NCBI GenBank assembly: GCA_023384675.1
Contig: JAHDVK010000019.1
Location: 49,786-113,785 of the forward strand
DNA from: Bryobacteraceae bacterium
GTDB lineage: Bacteria > Acidobacteriota > Terriglobia > Bryobacterales > Bryobacteraceae
Length of the DNA: 64,000 nucleotides
Reading direction: 5' to 3'
Shown here: positions 25,588-35,105 of the stretch, one piece after another
How positions within the stretch are numbered: the stretch's first letter is position 1
Layout of the letters: each line of letters begins with the position of its first letter
The notes under the pieces: model-generated
What the model saw: the letters and a program-made list of their open reading frames with translations, nothing else
Told to the model about the DNA's origin: nothing
The model's database searches: none
Program-made: the position numbers and the translations under genes

Positions 25588-26927
25588 GTGGCATCCTTTT
25601 TGGACTTGGCCTTTTTCTTAGTCTCTTTCGCGTTGCCTATTCGTTCTCGTCGATCCGTGAGGATACGCCCCAGAAGGATCGAAGCAAACTCGTCATTCGG
25701 ATCTTGCTTCACAAGCTCGCCGGTGAAGGCCGCCTTCAGTAGTGAGTGACGCAGGGCGGAGGCACGGGCTAGCTCTTCGTCAATTGTCGCCCTGAGGGCT
25801 TGCTCGGCGGACAAAGCGATTCTGATGAACCCGACGATGTGCGCCTGTTCATCGATTTCCGGCAGAGAGATTGTGACTTCCCGAATGTTGTCGAGATTCA
25901 AGCCCGGCTTTCCCGCTCCGTACGCTGCTTTGTTTAGCTGCCGTCGCCCTCCGGATTCGGCCAGGAGATACCAGTACAAGAACTCAGGGAGGATCGATGG
26001 GCTCGGCCGACATAGAGCAACATGCTGGCTTACGTAAGCAGGCCCGATATCAGCATCCAGGAGCCCGGTTTTGGTGACGTTCGCGCCGGTGATCGTAATG
26101 AGAACATCACCCCCCTGAACTCGTGTTCTGACACCTTCGGCGCTACCGGAGGGGAGCTTCACGAATGCTACATCAGTCAGGTCGAGCCGATCATGCTTCA
26201 GATTCTGGGCTCGAATGAAGATCTCGCCCTCGTCTGCGTAGTAGTCGGCCCAGCCGCGAGAGCCCGACGTTAGGAAATCGATCTCAGCACCGACAGTCGT
26301 CTCTCGCCATACTGAGCGGACGGACCGAGAGCCGGATGTAAGCTTGCCCTTGAAGGCGTGTTTGAGGATGGACTGGCGGTAGGCCTTAAGCTGCTCGCGC
26401 GCTTTGGTCAGTGATTCGACGGCCTCGTCGAGCTCGGAGAACAGCTCCTCGATCTTGGCTACGATACGCGCCTGCTCCGATAGCGGGGCGATAGGGAATT
26501 TGCTTCTTCTCAAGAAGGAATAGTGTCGTGAATAGCCGCGATCTGGTAGCCTCAGGCTAAGGCAACCGTAATAAGCAAACTTGGGCAGGATTAAACCGCT
26601 TGGCTTGAGTACTTTGGTTCCGTCTGCCCCTGGGGCGAAGGGAAAGCCAATTAGTTTAAAGCATCTTGTATGATCGCCAAAAACAATCACTGATCCTTCT
26701 TCGTTTAGGACGCAGTTCTTGGCTTCTGTGTAGCCGCCAACAAGATCCTTGCCTTGATCGACGATTGGGATCGTGCCGAATGGCAAGTACTGAGCTTCCG
26801 GTATCTTGATCTTACTAGTTGATAGCGTCTCAAACGCATTGTCAAATGCAACGTATGCCCAATGCTCAGGAATAAGTAATGAAACTGGAACCCAATCATC
26901 GGTTATCTTCGCTTCTTTGTCCGTCAT
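25584..26927 (-). CDS. hsdS: Type I restriction-modification specificity subunit
   Basis: HsdS reads the bipartite DNA target for the whole complex. The 447-residue product shows two target recognition domains, each followed by a conserved helix: PIAPLSEQARIVAKIEELFS with EAVESLTKAREQLKAYRQSI in the middle, and SLPEIDEQAHIVGFIRIALS near the C terminus. The two variable halves differ in sequence, as expected for a bipartite site. Both ends overlap neighbours by four bases, so all three hsd genes are coupled. The N-terminal half is noticeably more AT-rich than its surroundings, suggesting a domain swap. Confidence 0.94.
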   Translation of the reverse strand: MTDKEAKITDDWVPVSLLIPEHWAYVAFDNAFETLSTSKIKIPEAQYLPFGTIPIVDQGKDLVGGYTEAKNCVLNEEGSVIVFGDHTRCFKLIGFPFAPGADGTKVLKPSGLILPKFAYYGCLSLRLPDRGYSRHYSFLRRSKFPIAPLSEQARIVAKIEELFSELDEAVESLTKAREQLKAYRQSILKHAFKGKLTSGSRSVRSVWRETTVGAEIDFLTSGSRGWADYYADEGEIFIRAQNLKHDRLDLTDVAFVKLPSGSAEGVRTRVQGGDVLITITGANVTKTGLLDADIGPAYVSQHVALCRPSPSILPEFLYWYLLAESGGRRQLNKAAYGAGKPGLNLDNIREVTISLPEIDEQAHIVGFIRIALSAEQALRATIDEELARASALRHSLLKAAFTGELVKQDPNDEFASILLGRILTDRRERIGNAKETKKKAKSKKDAT

Positions 26928-29680
26928 GCCGCCAAGGCCTCATTCACTTCGTCGATAACATCTTCCATCCTGTCCCCAAAAAGCTGGTACATCTTTCCGA
27001 GGCCGCCCTTCGCATTGAACGGAGCCATGTCGAGATCGTCGCGATCCAGATGCACTGAACTCGCGATGTGCTCCCGGATCATATGCAACCATTCGAGTTG
27101 CTCGCCGGTAAACTTCTCGCCTGCTCCGCTGTGCCGCTTCAAGATCCAAGTTTGGAAATTTCGGCGCACCGTGTCGGCGTAGGGCGCTATCTTGGCATCG
27201 ATGCCGCACACACGGCGAATGAGCGCCACCAAAGCCGTTAGCTCACTTGCGGGATCGGTGCCCTTATAGTCATCCAGCAGGGCGTAGGCGCGCCAGACGC
27301 GTAGAGGGGCGAGTTTCGGGCGGTCGGTCTTCAGTGCCTCCATCACGGTCTTGATCATGCCGTAGGTGATCTCCGACCGGCGTGCAGGTTGACTGTAGAA
27401 GATCGTGAGCGCTTCGATCTGGTCGCGGTGATCTTCCAGGTAGGCGGCGAAGTCCTTCGCCATGGTCTCGGCGTTCTCCTTGGCGTCTCCGCTCCACCCC
27501 GCCTCAAGCAATCTGTCGAGGTTGTCGTGGTCGATGGTCTGTTCCTTGTCGCGGCGGATGCTATCGAGGAGGTTAATGAGCGGGCCGGTGAAGACTTTGG
27601 CTGCCTGCCCTACGAGTTTGTCGCGGGCCTGATCTCGTTGCGCATCGGTGGGCTCCGCGCCTTGGGTGGCGGCGGTAGCTGCTTCCTCGATGCGGTCCGG
27701 GTCGATGGCGTCTATGAGCCGCCTGACAATTTCGGAAAGCGCCAGTCCGCCTGCCGCTTCCTGTACGCGCGACTGCTCCTGCTCGTCAAGTTGCTTGTCC
27801 AGGCGGGAGAGGCGTCCCGCGAGAGAGCTGACTGTGTCGTCGTCCCGAACGCCCATCATGACGCCGGTCGCGAGATCCTTGAGGGGGACTGTGGGCTTTG
27901 TAATAAGCGGCTGGCTGGTAGTCTTGCAGGATTTTGTAACGCCCACGGCATCGACGATGACGTAATGAGTCTTGGCCGTCCGGGCGGAGGGGGTCACTTT
28001 CTTCAGGCTGTCGGCGTCGAGGGTGCGGGTGCCTCTGCCCTTCATCTGCTCGAAATAGTTGCGGCTCTTCACGTCCCTCATGAAGAGCAGGCATTCGAGG
28101 GGCTTCACGTCTGTCCCCGTGGCGATCATGTCCACCGTCACCGCTATGCGCGGATTGTAGCCGTTGCGAAACTGCGCCAGTACGGATTTGGGGTCTTCGG
28201 TTGCCTGATAGGTGATCTTCTTACAGAAGTCATTGCCTTCGGCGAACTCTTCGCGGATGATCTGGATGATGTCGTCGGCGTGGCTGTCTGTCTTGGCAAA
28301 CACAAGCGTTTTGGGCACTTCCTGGCGGCCGGGGAAGATGTCGGGCAGTCTGTCGCGGAAGGCTCGGATCACGGTGCGGATCTGGTCCAGATTGACGATG
28401 GTGCGATCAAGCTGGGTGGAGGCGTAGAGCTCGTCCTGGTCCTGCCGCTCCCACCGTTTTTTGCGGGTGAGCCGTTCGCGTTTTTCGACTTGCTGCTCCG
28501 CCCTGATCGTCGCGCCCTTTCTCGTGATTTCGGTGTCGATCAGATAGACCTCGTTGCCGACATTGACGCCGTCAGCCACGGCGCGTTCATGTCCGTATTC
28601 ACTGACGACACTCTTGCGGAAGAATCCGTAAGTGCGATTGTCGGGAGTCGCCGTCAGGCCGATCAGGTAGGCATCGAAATACTCGATCACTTGACGCCAC
28701 AGGTTGTAGATTGAGCGGTGACACTCATCGATGATGATGAAGTCGAAGAACTCGGGCGGGATCTTCGCGTTGTAGACAACGGGTAGCGGCTCTTTGGGCC
28801 GGACGAGGCGTTCGGCGGGATTCGCTTCTTCGGCGCTCTCGTCGAGCGGTTCGTCCTTCAGGATGGAGTACATCCGCTGGATGGTGCTGATACAGACCTG
28901 GCTGCTTCCGGCGATGAAGGGAGATTTGAGGCGCTGAACGTTGTAGAGCTCAGTGAACTTTCGGTTGTCATCGCTCGGCACGTAGGACATGAACTCCTGC
29001 TCGGCCTGCTCTCCAAGATTCTTCGTGTCCACGAGAAACAGGATTCGCTTGGCATCGGCGTGTTTGAGCAGGCGATAGACGGAGGTGATGGCTGTGAAGG
29101 TTTTGCCGGAGCCGGTTGCCATCTGGACAAGAGCGCGCGGCCGGTCGTCCCTGAATGACTTCTCGAGATTCTGGATCGCGGTGATCTGGCAGTCCCGCAG
29201 ACCGGCCGTGTTAAGAGGCGGAATATCGTGCAGACGGGCGCGCAGGGACTTGGATTTGGAGAGCCACTCGGCCAGGGTCTCGGGCCGGGGGAAGGTGAAC
29301 ACCTCGCGGGAGCGTGGTTTCGGATCGCGACCGTCGGTGAATCGAGTGATCACGCCGGTACTCTCGTAGACAAAGGGAAGGCGTTCCTTATTGTTCACCC
29401 ATTTGAGCGTGGCGGTCGCGTAGCCTGCGGATTGCTCTTCAACCGTTGTGATCTTGTGGCCCCATTCATCTGGCTTGGCTTCAATGACGCCCACAGCTCG
29501 CTTGTCCAGGAAGAGCGCGAAATCGGCGGGTCCTACGTCGGTTTGGTATTCACGAACCGCAATCCCTGGACCCGCATTGAAATCGAGCGTTTCTCGGTCT
29601 TGAACACACCAGCCCGACGCGATTAACCTCTCGTCGACAACGTCGCGGGCGATTTGTTCAGGATTCTGGTTCTTGGGCAT
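26924..29680 (-). CDS. hsdR: Type I restriction endonuclease (R subunit), EcoEI-like
   Basis: HsdR translocates and cuts unmodified DNA. The 918-residue protein contains a PD-(D/E)xK nuclease near the N terminus (DFALFLDKRAVGVIEAKPDE), Walker A MATGSGKTFTAITSVYRLL, the DEAD-type box FIIIDECHRSIYNLWRQV, helicase motifs VDMIATGTDVKPLECLLF and FEQMKGRGTRTLD, and an EcoEI-type C-terminal domain. No frameshift is seen, so the system is probably active. It is the first gene of the operon. Confidence 0.95.
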   Translation of the reverse strand: MPKNQNPEQIARDVVDERLIASGWCVQDRETLDFNAGPGIAVREYQTDVGPADFALFLDKRAVGVIEAKPDEWGHKITTVEEQSAGYATATLKWVNNKERLPFVYESTGVITRFTDGRDPKPRSREVFTFPRPETLAEWLSKSKSLRARLHDIPPLNTAGLRDCQITAIQNLEKSFRDDRPRALVQMATGSGKTFTAITSVYRLLKHADAKRILFLVDTKNLGEQAEQEFMSYVPSDDNRKFTELYNVQRLKSPFIAGSSQVCISTIQRMYSILKDEPLDESAEEANPAERLVRPKEPLPVVYNAKIPPEFFDFIIIDECHRSIYNLWRQVIEYFDAYLIGLTATPDNRTYGFFRKSVVSEYGHERAVADGVNVGNEVYLIDTEITRKGATIRAEQQVEKRERLTRKKRWERQDQDELYASTQLDRTIVNLDQIRTVIRAFRDRLPDIFPGRQEVPKTLVFAKTDSHADDIIQIIREEFAEGNDFCKKITYQATEDPKSVLAQFRNGYNPRIAVTVDMIATGTDVKPLECLLFMRDVKSRNYFEQMKGRGTRTLDADSLKKVTPSARTAKTHYVIVDAVGVTKSCKTTSQPLITKPTVPLKDLATGVMMGVRDDDTVSSLAGRLSRLDKQLDEQEQSRVQEAAGGLALSEIVRRLIDAIDPDRIEEAATAATQGAEPTDAQRDQARDKLVGQAAKVFTGPLINLLDSIRRDKEQTIDHDNLDRLLEAGWSGDAKENAETMAKDFAAYLEDHRDQIEALTIFYSQPARRSEITYGMIKTVMEALKTDRPKLAPLRVWRAYALLDDYKGTDPASELTALVALIRRVCGIDAKIAPYADTVRRNFQTWILKRHSGAGEKFTGEQLEWLHMIREHIASSVHLDRDDLDMAPFNAKGGLGKMYQLFGDRMEDVIDEVNEALAA

Positions 29681-30361
29681 TCCGCTCTGTTGGCGCGTCT
29701 CTTACTTCAGTGATACATCCAGCAGTACTTATTATGCGGGTTTGGGGCCGAGCAAACAGCAGCAGGCCAATCCCTTATGCTCCTATCAAACTGCACCGGG
29801 TCTTTCCATCGTGCCCCTCTTGCTGAACATGCACGACATCATATTCAAACGTGGCGCTGCAAGAGAAGGAGGCGTGGCCCTCGCGAGGCCCAGCGCCTCC
29901 CCGTCTGGTTGCGCTTCCGACTAAAAGGTCAGTCGCATGGCCCACCCAACATCACAGGATGCCGTAGAGCGCCCTGGAAGTGCCCGCGGCCCTTTGCTCG
30001 ATCATTGATAGAGCGCATCAGCCGCCTTTGACCGGCGTATACAGTCGACGCCGGCTGCGCACGTCGACCGCCGTGACAAGAGCCGGCCAAATCTCCGGCT
30101 TCACAGCTCATGGGATACTGGAAAACGAAGGGAGGTCAGCGTTGACCAAACTTTTGTCAATACCCCAAACACCCCAAGGAACAGCGGGGATAACTACAGC
30201 CGGGGAGCTGGACTTGCCAGCCTAGGACCGATCCCTACGACGGCGAACAAGGATGTGGTGTCGCGGCAAGACAAGGCGCGGCTGGACGGCAGATCGGGTG
30301 TTGTCCAGCTCACATGTTCGTCCGCCTGCAGGTTCGTTCCATCGACTCCGCCTGCCCCACA
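29681..30361. other. 681-bp non-coding stretch between hsdR and the GNAT-like gene
   Basis: No open frame here has protein-like composition. It holds the hsdR promoter region. A perfect inverted repeat, CCGGCGT at 30032-30038 and ACGCCGG at 30048-30054, has a 9-nt loop. A short symmetric element (TTGAC, 9 nt, GTCAA) lies around 30142-30160. It may be a remnant of an earlier gene order. Confidence 0.45.
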
Positions 30362-30985
30362 TTACTGTTTGGGTGGCAACAAGGATCTCGCTTCTATCCA
30401 GCCAAGAATTTCGCGATGGCTATGGACACGAAGGTCGTCGATATCCCGTCCCATGGGGCGATGGTTCTGCTGGCGAAGGAAGTACAGCATTTCAGGGGAA
30501 ACTGGCTCCTGAACGGGGAACTCGTCTCCAAACACCTGGCGGAAGCCGGGCCACGCCTTGGCGAGAGTTCCCTGCCGCCGTCGGAAGGGGTGTAGCCAAA
30601 CAAAGTCGAGGGAATAGCAGGGTGGAGCCCCCGTCTGTTCACGCCAGCGGAAGCAGCAGGCTCCGAAAACTGTGATCCTCCCATCTTTCCGGACTTGGGG
30701 GTCCGCCCAAAGGAATGCCCGAGACCTTGTCTCGCCATCGGCTTCAACCGCAGCATATTGGACGAACGAGTAATCAAACTCTCTGCGCAAGTAGTAGGCT
30801 ATGCATTCAACCGCACGGCGGAGCACCGGCTTCGAGTCGACCGTGACGAATGCAGAGACACCGGCGTCGCGAAGCGACTCGGCGTGGACGGGAGCAATCA
30901 GTTTCGACGACCACGACAGGCCCAGCGTTCGGCAACTGATGCTCGGAGGCTTGATGCAGTAGAAATCGCCGACGGGACCGATCAT
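30362..30985 (-). CDS. GNAT-like N-acetyltransferase, hypothetical
   Basis: The 207-residue product has a segment GACCFRWREQTGAPPCYSLD followed by FVWLHPFRRRQGTLAKAWPG, which resembles motif A of GNAT acetyltransferases (R-x-x-x-G for CoA phosphate binding after a strand with W-x-HP). The closest pattern I can recall is the ESCO/Eco1-type acetyltransferase. The family assignment is tentative. It starts 46 bp after the end of the HNH gene in the same direction, so both may form one unit upstream of hsdR. Confidence 0.55.
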   Translation of the reverse strand: MIGPVGDFYCIKPPSISCRTLGLSWSSKLIAPVHAESLRDAGVSAFVTVDSKPVLRRAVECIAYYLRREFDYSFVQYAAVEADGETRSRAFLWADPQVRKDGRITVFGACCFRWREQTGAPPCYSLDFVWLHPFRRRQGTLAKAWPGFRQVFGDEFPVQEPVSPEMLYFLRQQNHRPMGRDIDDLRVHSHREILGWIEARSLLPPKQ

Positions 30986-31031
30986 GAGGCCTTCCCATCG
31001 TCACATAAATGCGGTAGGTTGGAGCGCCTCA

Positions 31032-31880
31032 TCACCCAAAGTGCTCCTCACGATGGCAATTCGGACAGAGCGCAACGGCGTTCTCCACGGTGTCATCCCC
31101 GCCTTGTGCAAGCGGTATCTGGTGGTGAACTTCAAGGTAGGGAGATCCGCTGCTCTTGCGGAAGAACGGAGCGTCGCGCGCGCACCGCTCACACATACCA
31201 TCCGCCCGGCTGAGCACTTCGGCAATCACATCCGGATTGCGGCGGAATGCACGCGAGATCACCTTGATGGTCTCCGGCTTCGGGTTAGCCGCCAGTAGTC
31301 GAGCCCACCTGGCGCTCGAAGACTCTTGAAGCGAACGAGCGACTTGGGCGTCCAGTTCTCGATCGACATCTTCGGCCATCCGCGTGGAAGAATCGCCAAC
31401 CCAATCTGGCAGTTCAAGGACGTAAGCCCAGCCGCCTGCACGGGATCGTCGCTGTAGCGGCTGCATGTTGCCAACTTTCATGAGGCAGGACACTGGGACG
31501 GGTTCGTCCAACCTAGTCAGTTCAGAGACGAGCAACAGATTTACGCAAGTCTTGCCGCCATAATGCAGATAGACCTCCTGCTCACCTGGCTGGAACTCCC
31601 GAAGCTGCGCGTTGAGGCGATCGAGCTCGGCTGGTTCCAGTGTTCGCTTGTCCAGCCACTCGACGATTTTGCCCACGTAGGCGACACAGTCGAGCGATTT
31701 TGTGGTCGAAATGTAGAGCGTTGTTGGCGAGGAGCGAGTCGGCTTGTTTTTCTTCAGTCGAGCGATTGCGTGCGAGGAGTATGGCTGCAAGAAATGTGGT
31801 CCTGGATGTCGCCGCTGAGCTGCGAGTAACTCATCGAGGACATCTTCGTAAACGCCGTTCAAGTACAAGGCTGTTTGCAT
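31032..31880 (-). CDS. HNH endonuclease domain protein
   Basis: The 282-residue protein ends in a complete HNH module: CERCARDAPF, YLEVHHQIPLAQGGDD, ENAVALCPNCHREEHFG, with paired CxxC zinc motifs and the His-Asn-His core. The first 200 residues form an unrecognised domain (LYISTTKSLDCVAYVGKIVE, EVYLHYGGKTCVNLLLVSEL) that may bind the target. Such proteins are often nucleases of defence islands. Cargo-type context, with hsdRSM on one side and a DprA/PRTase locus on the other, supports a defence role, but this is inference. Confidence 0.8.
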   Translation of the reverse strand: MQTALYLNGVYEDVLDELLAAQRRHPGPHFLQPYSSHAIARLKKNKPTRSSPTTLYISTTKSLDCVAYVGKIVEWLDKRTLEPAELDRLNAQLREFQPGEQEVYLHYGGKTCVNLLLVSELTRLDEPVPVSCLMKVGNMQPLQRRSRAGGWAYVLELPDWVGDSSTRMAEDVDRELDAQVARSLQESSSARWARLLAANPKPETIKVISRAFRRNPDVIAEVLSRADGMCERCARDAPFFRKSSGSPYLEVHHQIPLAQGGDDTVENAVALCPNCHREEHFG

Positions 31881-32180
31881 GGTCAGTCATGGAAACGTTA
31901 TCACGCCTCAGGCGTTGATCGTGAGCGCCAACAACTGGATCTTGGTGTTGGACCGGCAGTTCTTCTTCGCGGATGCGGGCCAAGCTGAGCGCGGACTCGC
32001 TCAGTGCCTTGCAGAACGTTTCTGACGCAGACACCCCCTCATGGGGATATGATGGCGTTTCGGGAACCGCATGCCTGACTCGGCCTCTACCTCCGCTACT
32101 GTCTCCAGGGTGGATGATCTTCGGACCGGGACACATCCTGCGGCTGCCGCAAGGATAGAGCAAGAGGAGACTATTGTCCG
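31881..32180. other. 300-bp non-coding stretch
   Basis: This lies between the divergent HNH and membrane-anchored genes. A perfect short hairpin, ACGCCT-c-AGGCGT, starts near 31904. The minus-strand open frame of 152 codons here overlaps both neighbours and has no convincing protein character. No further structure is seen. Confidence 0.4.
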
Positions 32181-32837
32181 ATGCCGGGCAACGAATACTT
32201 GGGTCTAATCGGGGTTCTTCTGGGTTGGCTGCTGACAGAAGCCAGCCATCGGATTTGGGCAAGACGGGATGATCGTAGGGCAATTGCACAAGCGCTTACT
32301 GCTTTGCTTGAAATCCGGCACAGGCTCATGGTGCTTCCAAGAGCAGTCGAGATAGTGACGAGGGGGCTCAACGTTCCACCCGAATCTGACATGGCCCTGA
32401 GAGTCGCTCTTGGGCGGTTGTTCCCCGTTGAACATGGACTAGCCAAGCGATACTCGGATGCCGTTGCGCAGGTGGCATCTCAGGACCCGATCCTGGGCTT
32501 CCGGCTGCATAGTCAGGACTCAGTGCTTCCTCGCATTGATCAGCTTCGCGAGTTGGCAAACAGCGACCCAAACGCTGGATCAACTTGGAGGAGACTAGAG
32601 CCGGAGCTTCTCACCAACTTCAACAATCATCTCGGTGAACATATCAGGCAACTCGCATGGCGGCATGGTTGGCGCACGCGCCTCCAAGTTGGACGATTGC
32701 TCAACCGCCAGATCGAAGTACCCCGGGAATTAATTGAGACATTCAGTGACCTTGCTGCAGTAGTCGAACGGACTCCGTCTTCAGTTTCTGACCAGACAGT
32801 CGACCCCGCCGGCCAGGTTCAGTCGAGGTCCGATTAA
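32181..32837 (+). CDS. Hypothetical membrane-anchored protein
   Basis: The ATG at 32181 follows AGGAG at about 11 bases. The 218-residue product begins with one hydrophobic segment (YLGLIGVLLGWLLTEASHRI) and then a long, charged alpha-helical domain (RDDRRAIAQALTALLEIRHR, HIRQLAWRHGWRTRLQVGRL). No family is recognised. The single N-terminal anchor plus cytoplasmic helical region resembles small accessory proteins of defence islands, but nothing specific supports a function. Confidence 0.6.
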   Translation: MPGNEYLGLIGVLLGWLLTEASHRIWARRDDRRAIAQALTALLEIRHRLMVLPRAVEIVTRGLNVPPESDMALRVALGRLFPVEHGLAKRYSDAVAQVASQDPILGFRLHSQDSVLPRIDQLRELANSDPNAGSTWRRLEPELLTNFNNHLGEHIRQLAWRHGWRTRLQVGRLLNRQIEVPRELIETFSDLAAVVERTPSSVSDQTVDPAGQVQSRSD

Positions 32838-33053
32838 GGCTGGGCCGGCACTTGGCGATGCGTGGATGAAAGCTGACACATCGGAGCGAACGCCTCAATG
32901 CAGATCAATCCCGGCGCCATGCACCTTGAGAGTAGTGGTTCCGAGCTTGCGCGCGAGAACCGTTGCCAACGACAGCCACGTCCCCTCCGGATCACCTCAG
33001 GGTGGTCCCCTTCGATATATTGTGGCTTATGTCAGATAGCTGGTGACGACATT

Positions 33054-34013
33054 ATGGATCTATCGCGCATTTCTGAAGCTTTCGAGGATCTGCGCCTCGG
33101 GGAGATTCTGGACCAGCTTCGCGATCCAGATCTGGCAGATCTGCCTGATCTTACTGTAGTGCGGAAGGCCAGACTGCGAGGCGAGGCGGCGAAGCCGGTG
33201 GCGTCTGCGCTCGTTCTCGCGGGTAAACGGCTGGCTATGCGAGAACAGTCGGCCGACGCACTGCGCGCTTACGAGCTTGCGCGAGATCTCGGCGACACGT
33301 CCCAACTACTCGTTGAGCGGATCAGCCTGACGCGCAAAGTCGTGCCAAGGACTTCGATTGAATGGAAGGTAGCCCTGCAGGATTTTCAGCGTGAGACGTG
33401 CATCTGCACGAAAGGACAGTGCCGGTGCTCGAACCACTACGAGATGGCGGAGTGCCTCGGCATGTTCGGAGGAGATTTTCCGGCTGAGCTCACCATGTGT
33501 GGCGTAAACGTAAGTACCCTTGGTAACTACTATTCTTGGACGAAGCGGACCATCTGGAGCAAACTGATCGAGCGGCTGAAGCACAACGCCGAGAGTGAAG
33601 TCGCCAAGTACATGGCCAGGGTTGCCGCTGATTACGTTCAGCAATCACATGGAAAGTGGAGCGATATCGACGCGATGGTGCCCGTACCTCCCTCAACATC
33701 AAAATTCGGAAAACGCGGATTCGCCCCCACCGACCTGTTAGTTCAGGAGATGAGCGCCTGCCTCGGGGTTCCTCACCGGATGAGCCTTGTTCGCTACCCC
33801 GGCGTAGCTACGCGGGACGCCAGCGACGAAGAACTGTCAAAACAGTTCGCCCTCGAAGAGCGAGGCCGCGCCGAACTGACGGGCAGGCACATACTCCTGG
33901 TGGAAGACGTCGTCACGACCGGGAGAACCGTACGAATCTGCTCGGAAGTATTGCAACAGATCTCTCCGGCATCGGTCGCAGTATTCTCGATGGCGAAGTC
34001 GTCGCGCATTTAA
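33054..34013 (+). CDS. ComF-like phosphoribosyltransferase with Cys cluster
   Basis: The ATG at 33054 gives 319 residues; an earlier in-frame start at 32898 adds a segment with no protein-like character. Residues of about 1-90 are helical (RISEAFEDLRLGEILDQLRD). A cysteine cluster CICTKGQCRCSNH at about 120 may bind zinc. The C-terminal half is a type I phosphoribosyltransferase: AMVPVPPSTSKFGKRGFAPT matches the ComF signature, and ILLVEDVVTTGRTVRICSE is the PRPP-binding loop. The family moves phosphoribose between PRPP and a base. The gene converges on a second PRTase gene with a 3-bp gap, so the two ends abut. I infer it belongs to the same system. Confidence 0.82.
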   Translation: MDLSRISEAFEDLRLGEILDQLRDPDLADLPDLTVVRKARLRGEAAKPVASALVLAGKRLAMREQSADALRAYELARDLGDTSQLLVERISLTRKVVPRTSIEWKVALQDFQRETCICTKGQCRCSNHYEMAECLGMFGGDFPAELTMCGVNVSTLGNYYSWTKRTIWSKLIERLKHNAESEVAKYMARVAADYVQQSHGKWSDIDAMVPVPPSTSKFGKRGFAPTDLLVQEMSACLGVPHRMSLVRYPGVATRDASDEELSKQFALEERGRAELTGRHILLVEDVVTTGRTVRICSEVLQQISPASVAVFSMAKSSRI

Positions 34014-34016
34014 CTC

Positions 34017-35105
34017 TCAGACCCTGACCAATAGCCCGGCTTCGCTTCGAACGACGTTCTTTAGTACCATCTGACCCGCTGTAGCCGCAGCTATTTCGAG
34101 TGGCCGGTTCTCCTGGCGGAGCTTGGACGCTGTCGCTCGAAGCGTACTACCCTCGGTACAAACGTCATCAACGAGGAGAATCCGACTGAACTGACTCAAT
34201 CGAGCAGTCACCTTAAGTGCCCCGATGTATTTCGCTTCAAACCCCGAAGTACTCATGCCTCCCTGCGTGCGCAGCCTCTTCTTTGAGATCGGGTGGCGCA
34301 GGGCCAGAGCTTCTACCAGCCTCGTACTCAGCAGGCGGGCCAACTCCTTGCTAAGAAGCTTCGTCCTGTGAATCTCACCACTCGCTGCTTTCTCGGGGGA
34401 GAGGGGAATGGGCACGATGGCATCGAAGTCGACCGTCGCCAATTGTGCGAGACGCGTATACATCCCCAGGGCAAGCGGATAGGCCAGAGCTTCCTCCCCC
34501 ACCTTGAAGCGATAGAACATGTCCGAAGTCTGCTGGACACTCCGCGTGACTGATCCGAGCTTGTGGAGATAACATCTGCTCGGTATCACCCAATAGGCTG
34601 GCACGCATGCAGATAACCTCTGGTCCCGAAGCCTCGGCGGCAGAGCCAGGCCGTTCTTCTTGATGAGAGGCAGGCCACGCCACGTGAGACAAGTCCCGCA
34701 AAGCCGCTTCGCACAGCTCGTGGCGCCGCCATGCAATGAGCACTGCGGCGCAGAGTCCCACTCTTCGGGGAACAAGAACACCTGCCGATTGCGGGTCGAA
34801 ACGGTACGGCCAATCCGCTCGGAGGTATCCGGATCCGTAAGCGGCTGGGTTTCAGTGTACTTGCGCACTCGCAGCCTCACAAGGCTACTGCCGACGTCGA
34901 TCTCGCTGACGAACCCGTTGGCATAGACCCCTGGAGTGAATCGGTGAGGTCCGTGGAAGTAGACCCAAACCTCATCGCCGACATCGACAGCGTCGATGTA
35001 CCGTTTCCAAGACAGTGCTAGGTCTTTGCCGTTGACCAGCCGCTCGCCGATACGCCGCGGCTGGAAGCCATCAAAACCGCTCCAGATTTTGTAGAGGAAT
35101 TTCAC
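34017..35105 (-). CDS. Phosphoribosyltransferase with EVE-like N-terminal and zinc regions
   Basis: The 362-residue protein has three parts. Residues 1-100 (MKFLYKIWSGFDGFQPRRIG, VGDEVWVYFHGPHRFTPGVY) look like a PUA/EVE-type ligand-binding fold, by general pattern only. Residues of about 120-145 hold four cysteines and one His (PQCSLHGGATSCAKRLCGTC). The C-terminal half is ComF-like: FDAIVPIPLSPEKAASGEIH and the PRPP loop RILLVDDVCTEGSTLRATAS. The ATG overlaps the end of the HAD gene as ATGA, so it is coupled to it. Chemistry is probably phosphoribosyl transfer to an unidentified base. Confidence 0.8.
   Translation of the reverse strand: MKFLYKIWSGFDGFQPRRIGERLVNGKDLALSWKRYIDAVDVGDEVWVYFHGPHRFTPGVYANGFVSEIDVGSSLVRLRVRKYTETQPLTDPDTSERIGRTVSTRNRQVFLFPEEWDSAPQCSLHGGATSCAKRLCGTCLTWRGLPLIKKNGLALPPRLRDQRLSACVPAYWVIPSRCYLHKLGSVTRSVQQTSDMFYRFKVGEEALAYPLALGMYTRLAQLATVDFDAIVPIPLSPEKAASGEIHRTKLLSKELARLLSTRLVEALALRHPISKKRLRTQGGMSTSGFEAKYIGALKVTARLSQFSRILLVDDVCTEGSTLRATASKLRQENRPLEIAAATAGQMVLKNVVRSEAGLLVRV

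Noticed and set aside
31831..32289. Minus-strand 152-codon frame
   Set aside because: It overlaps the starts of both neighbours and lacks protein-like composition.
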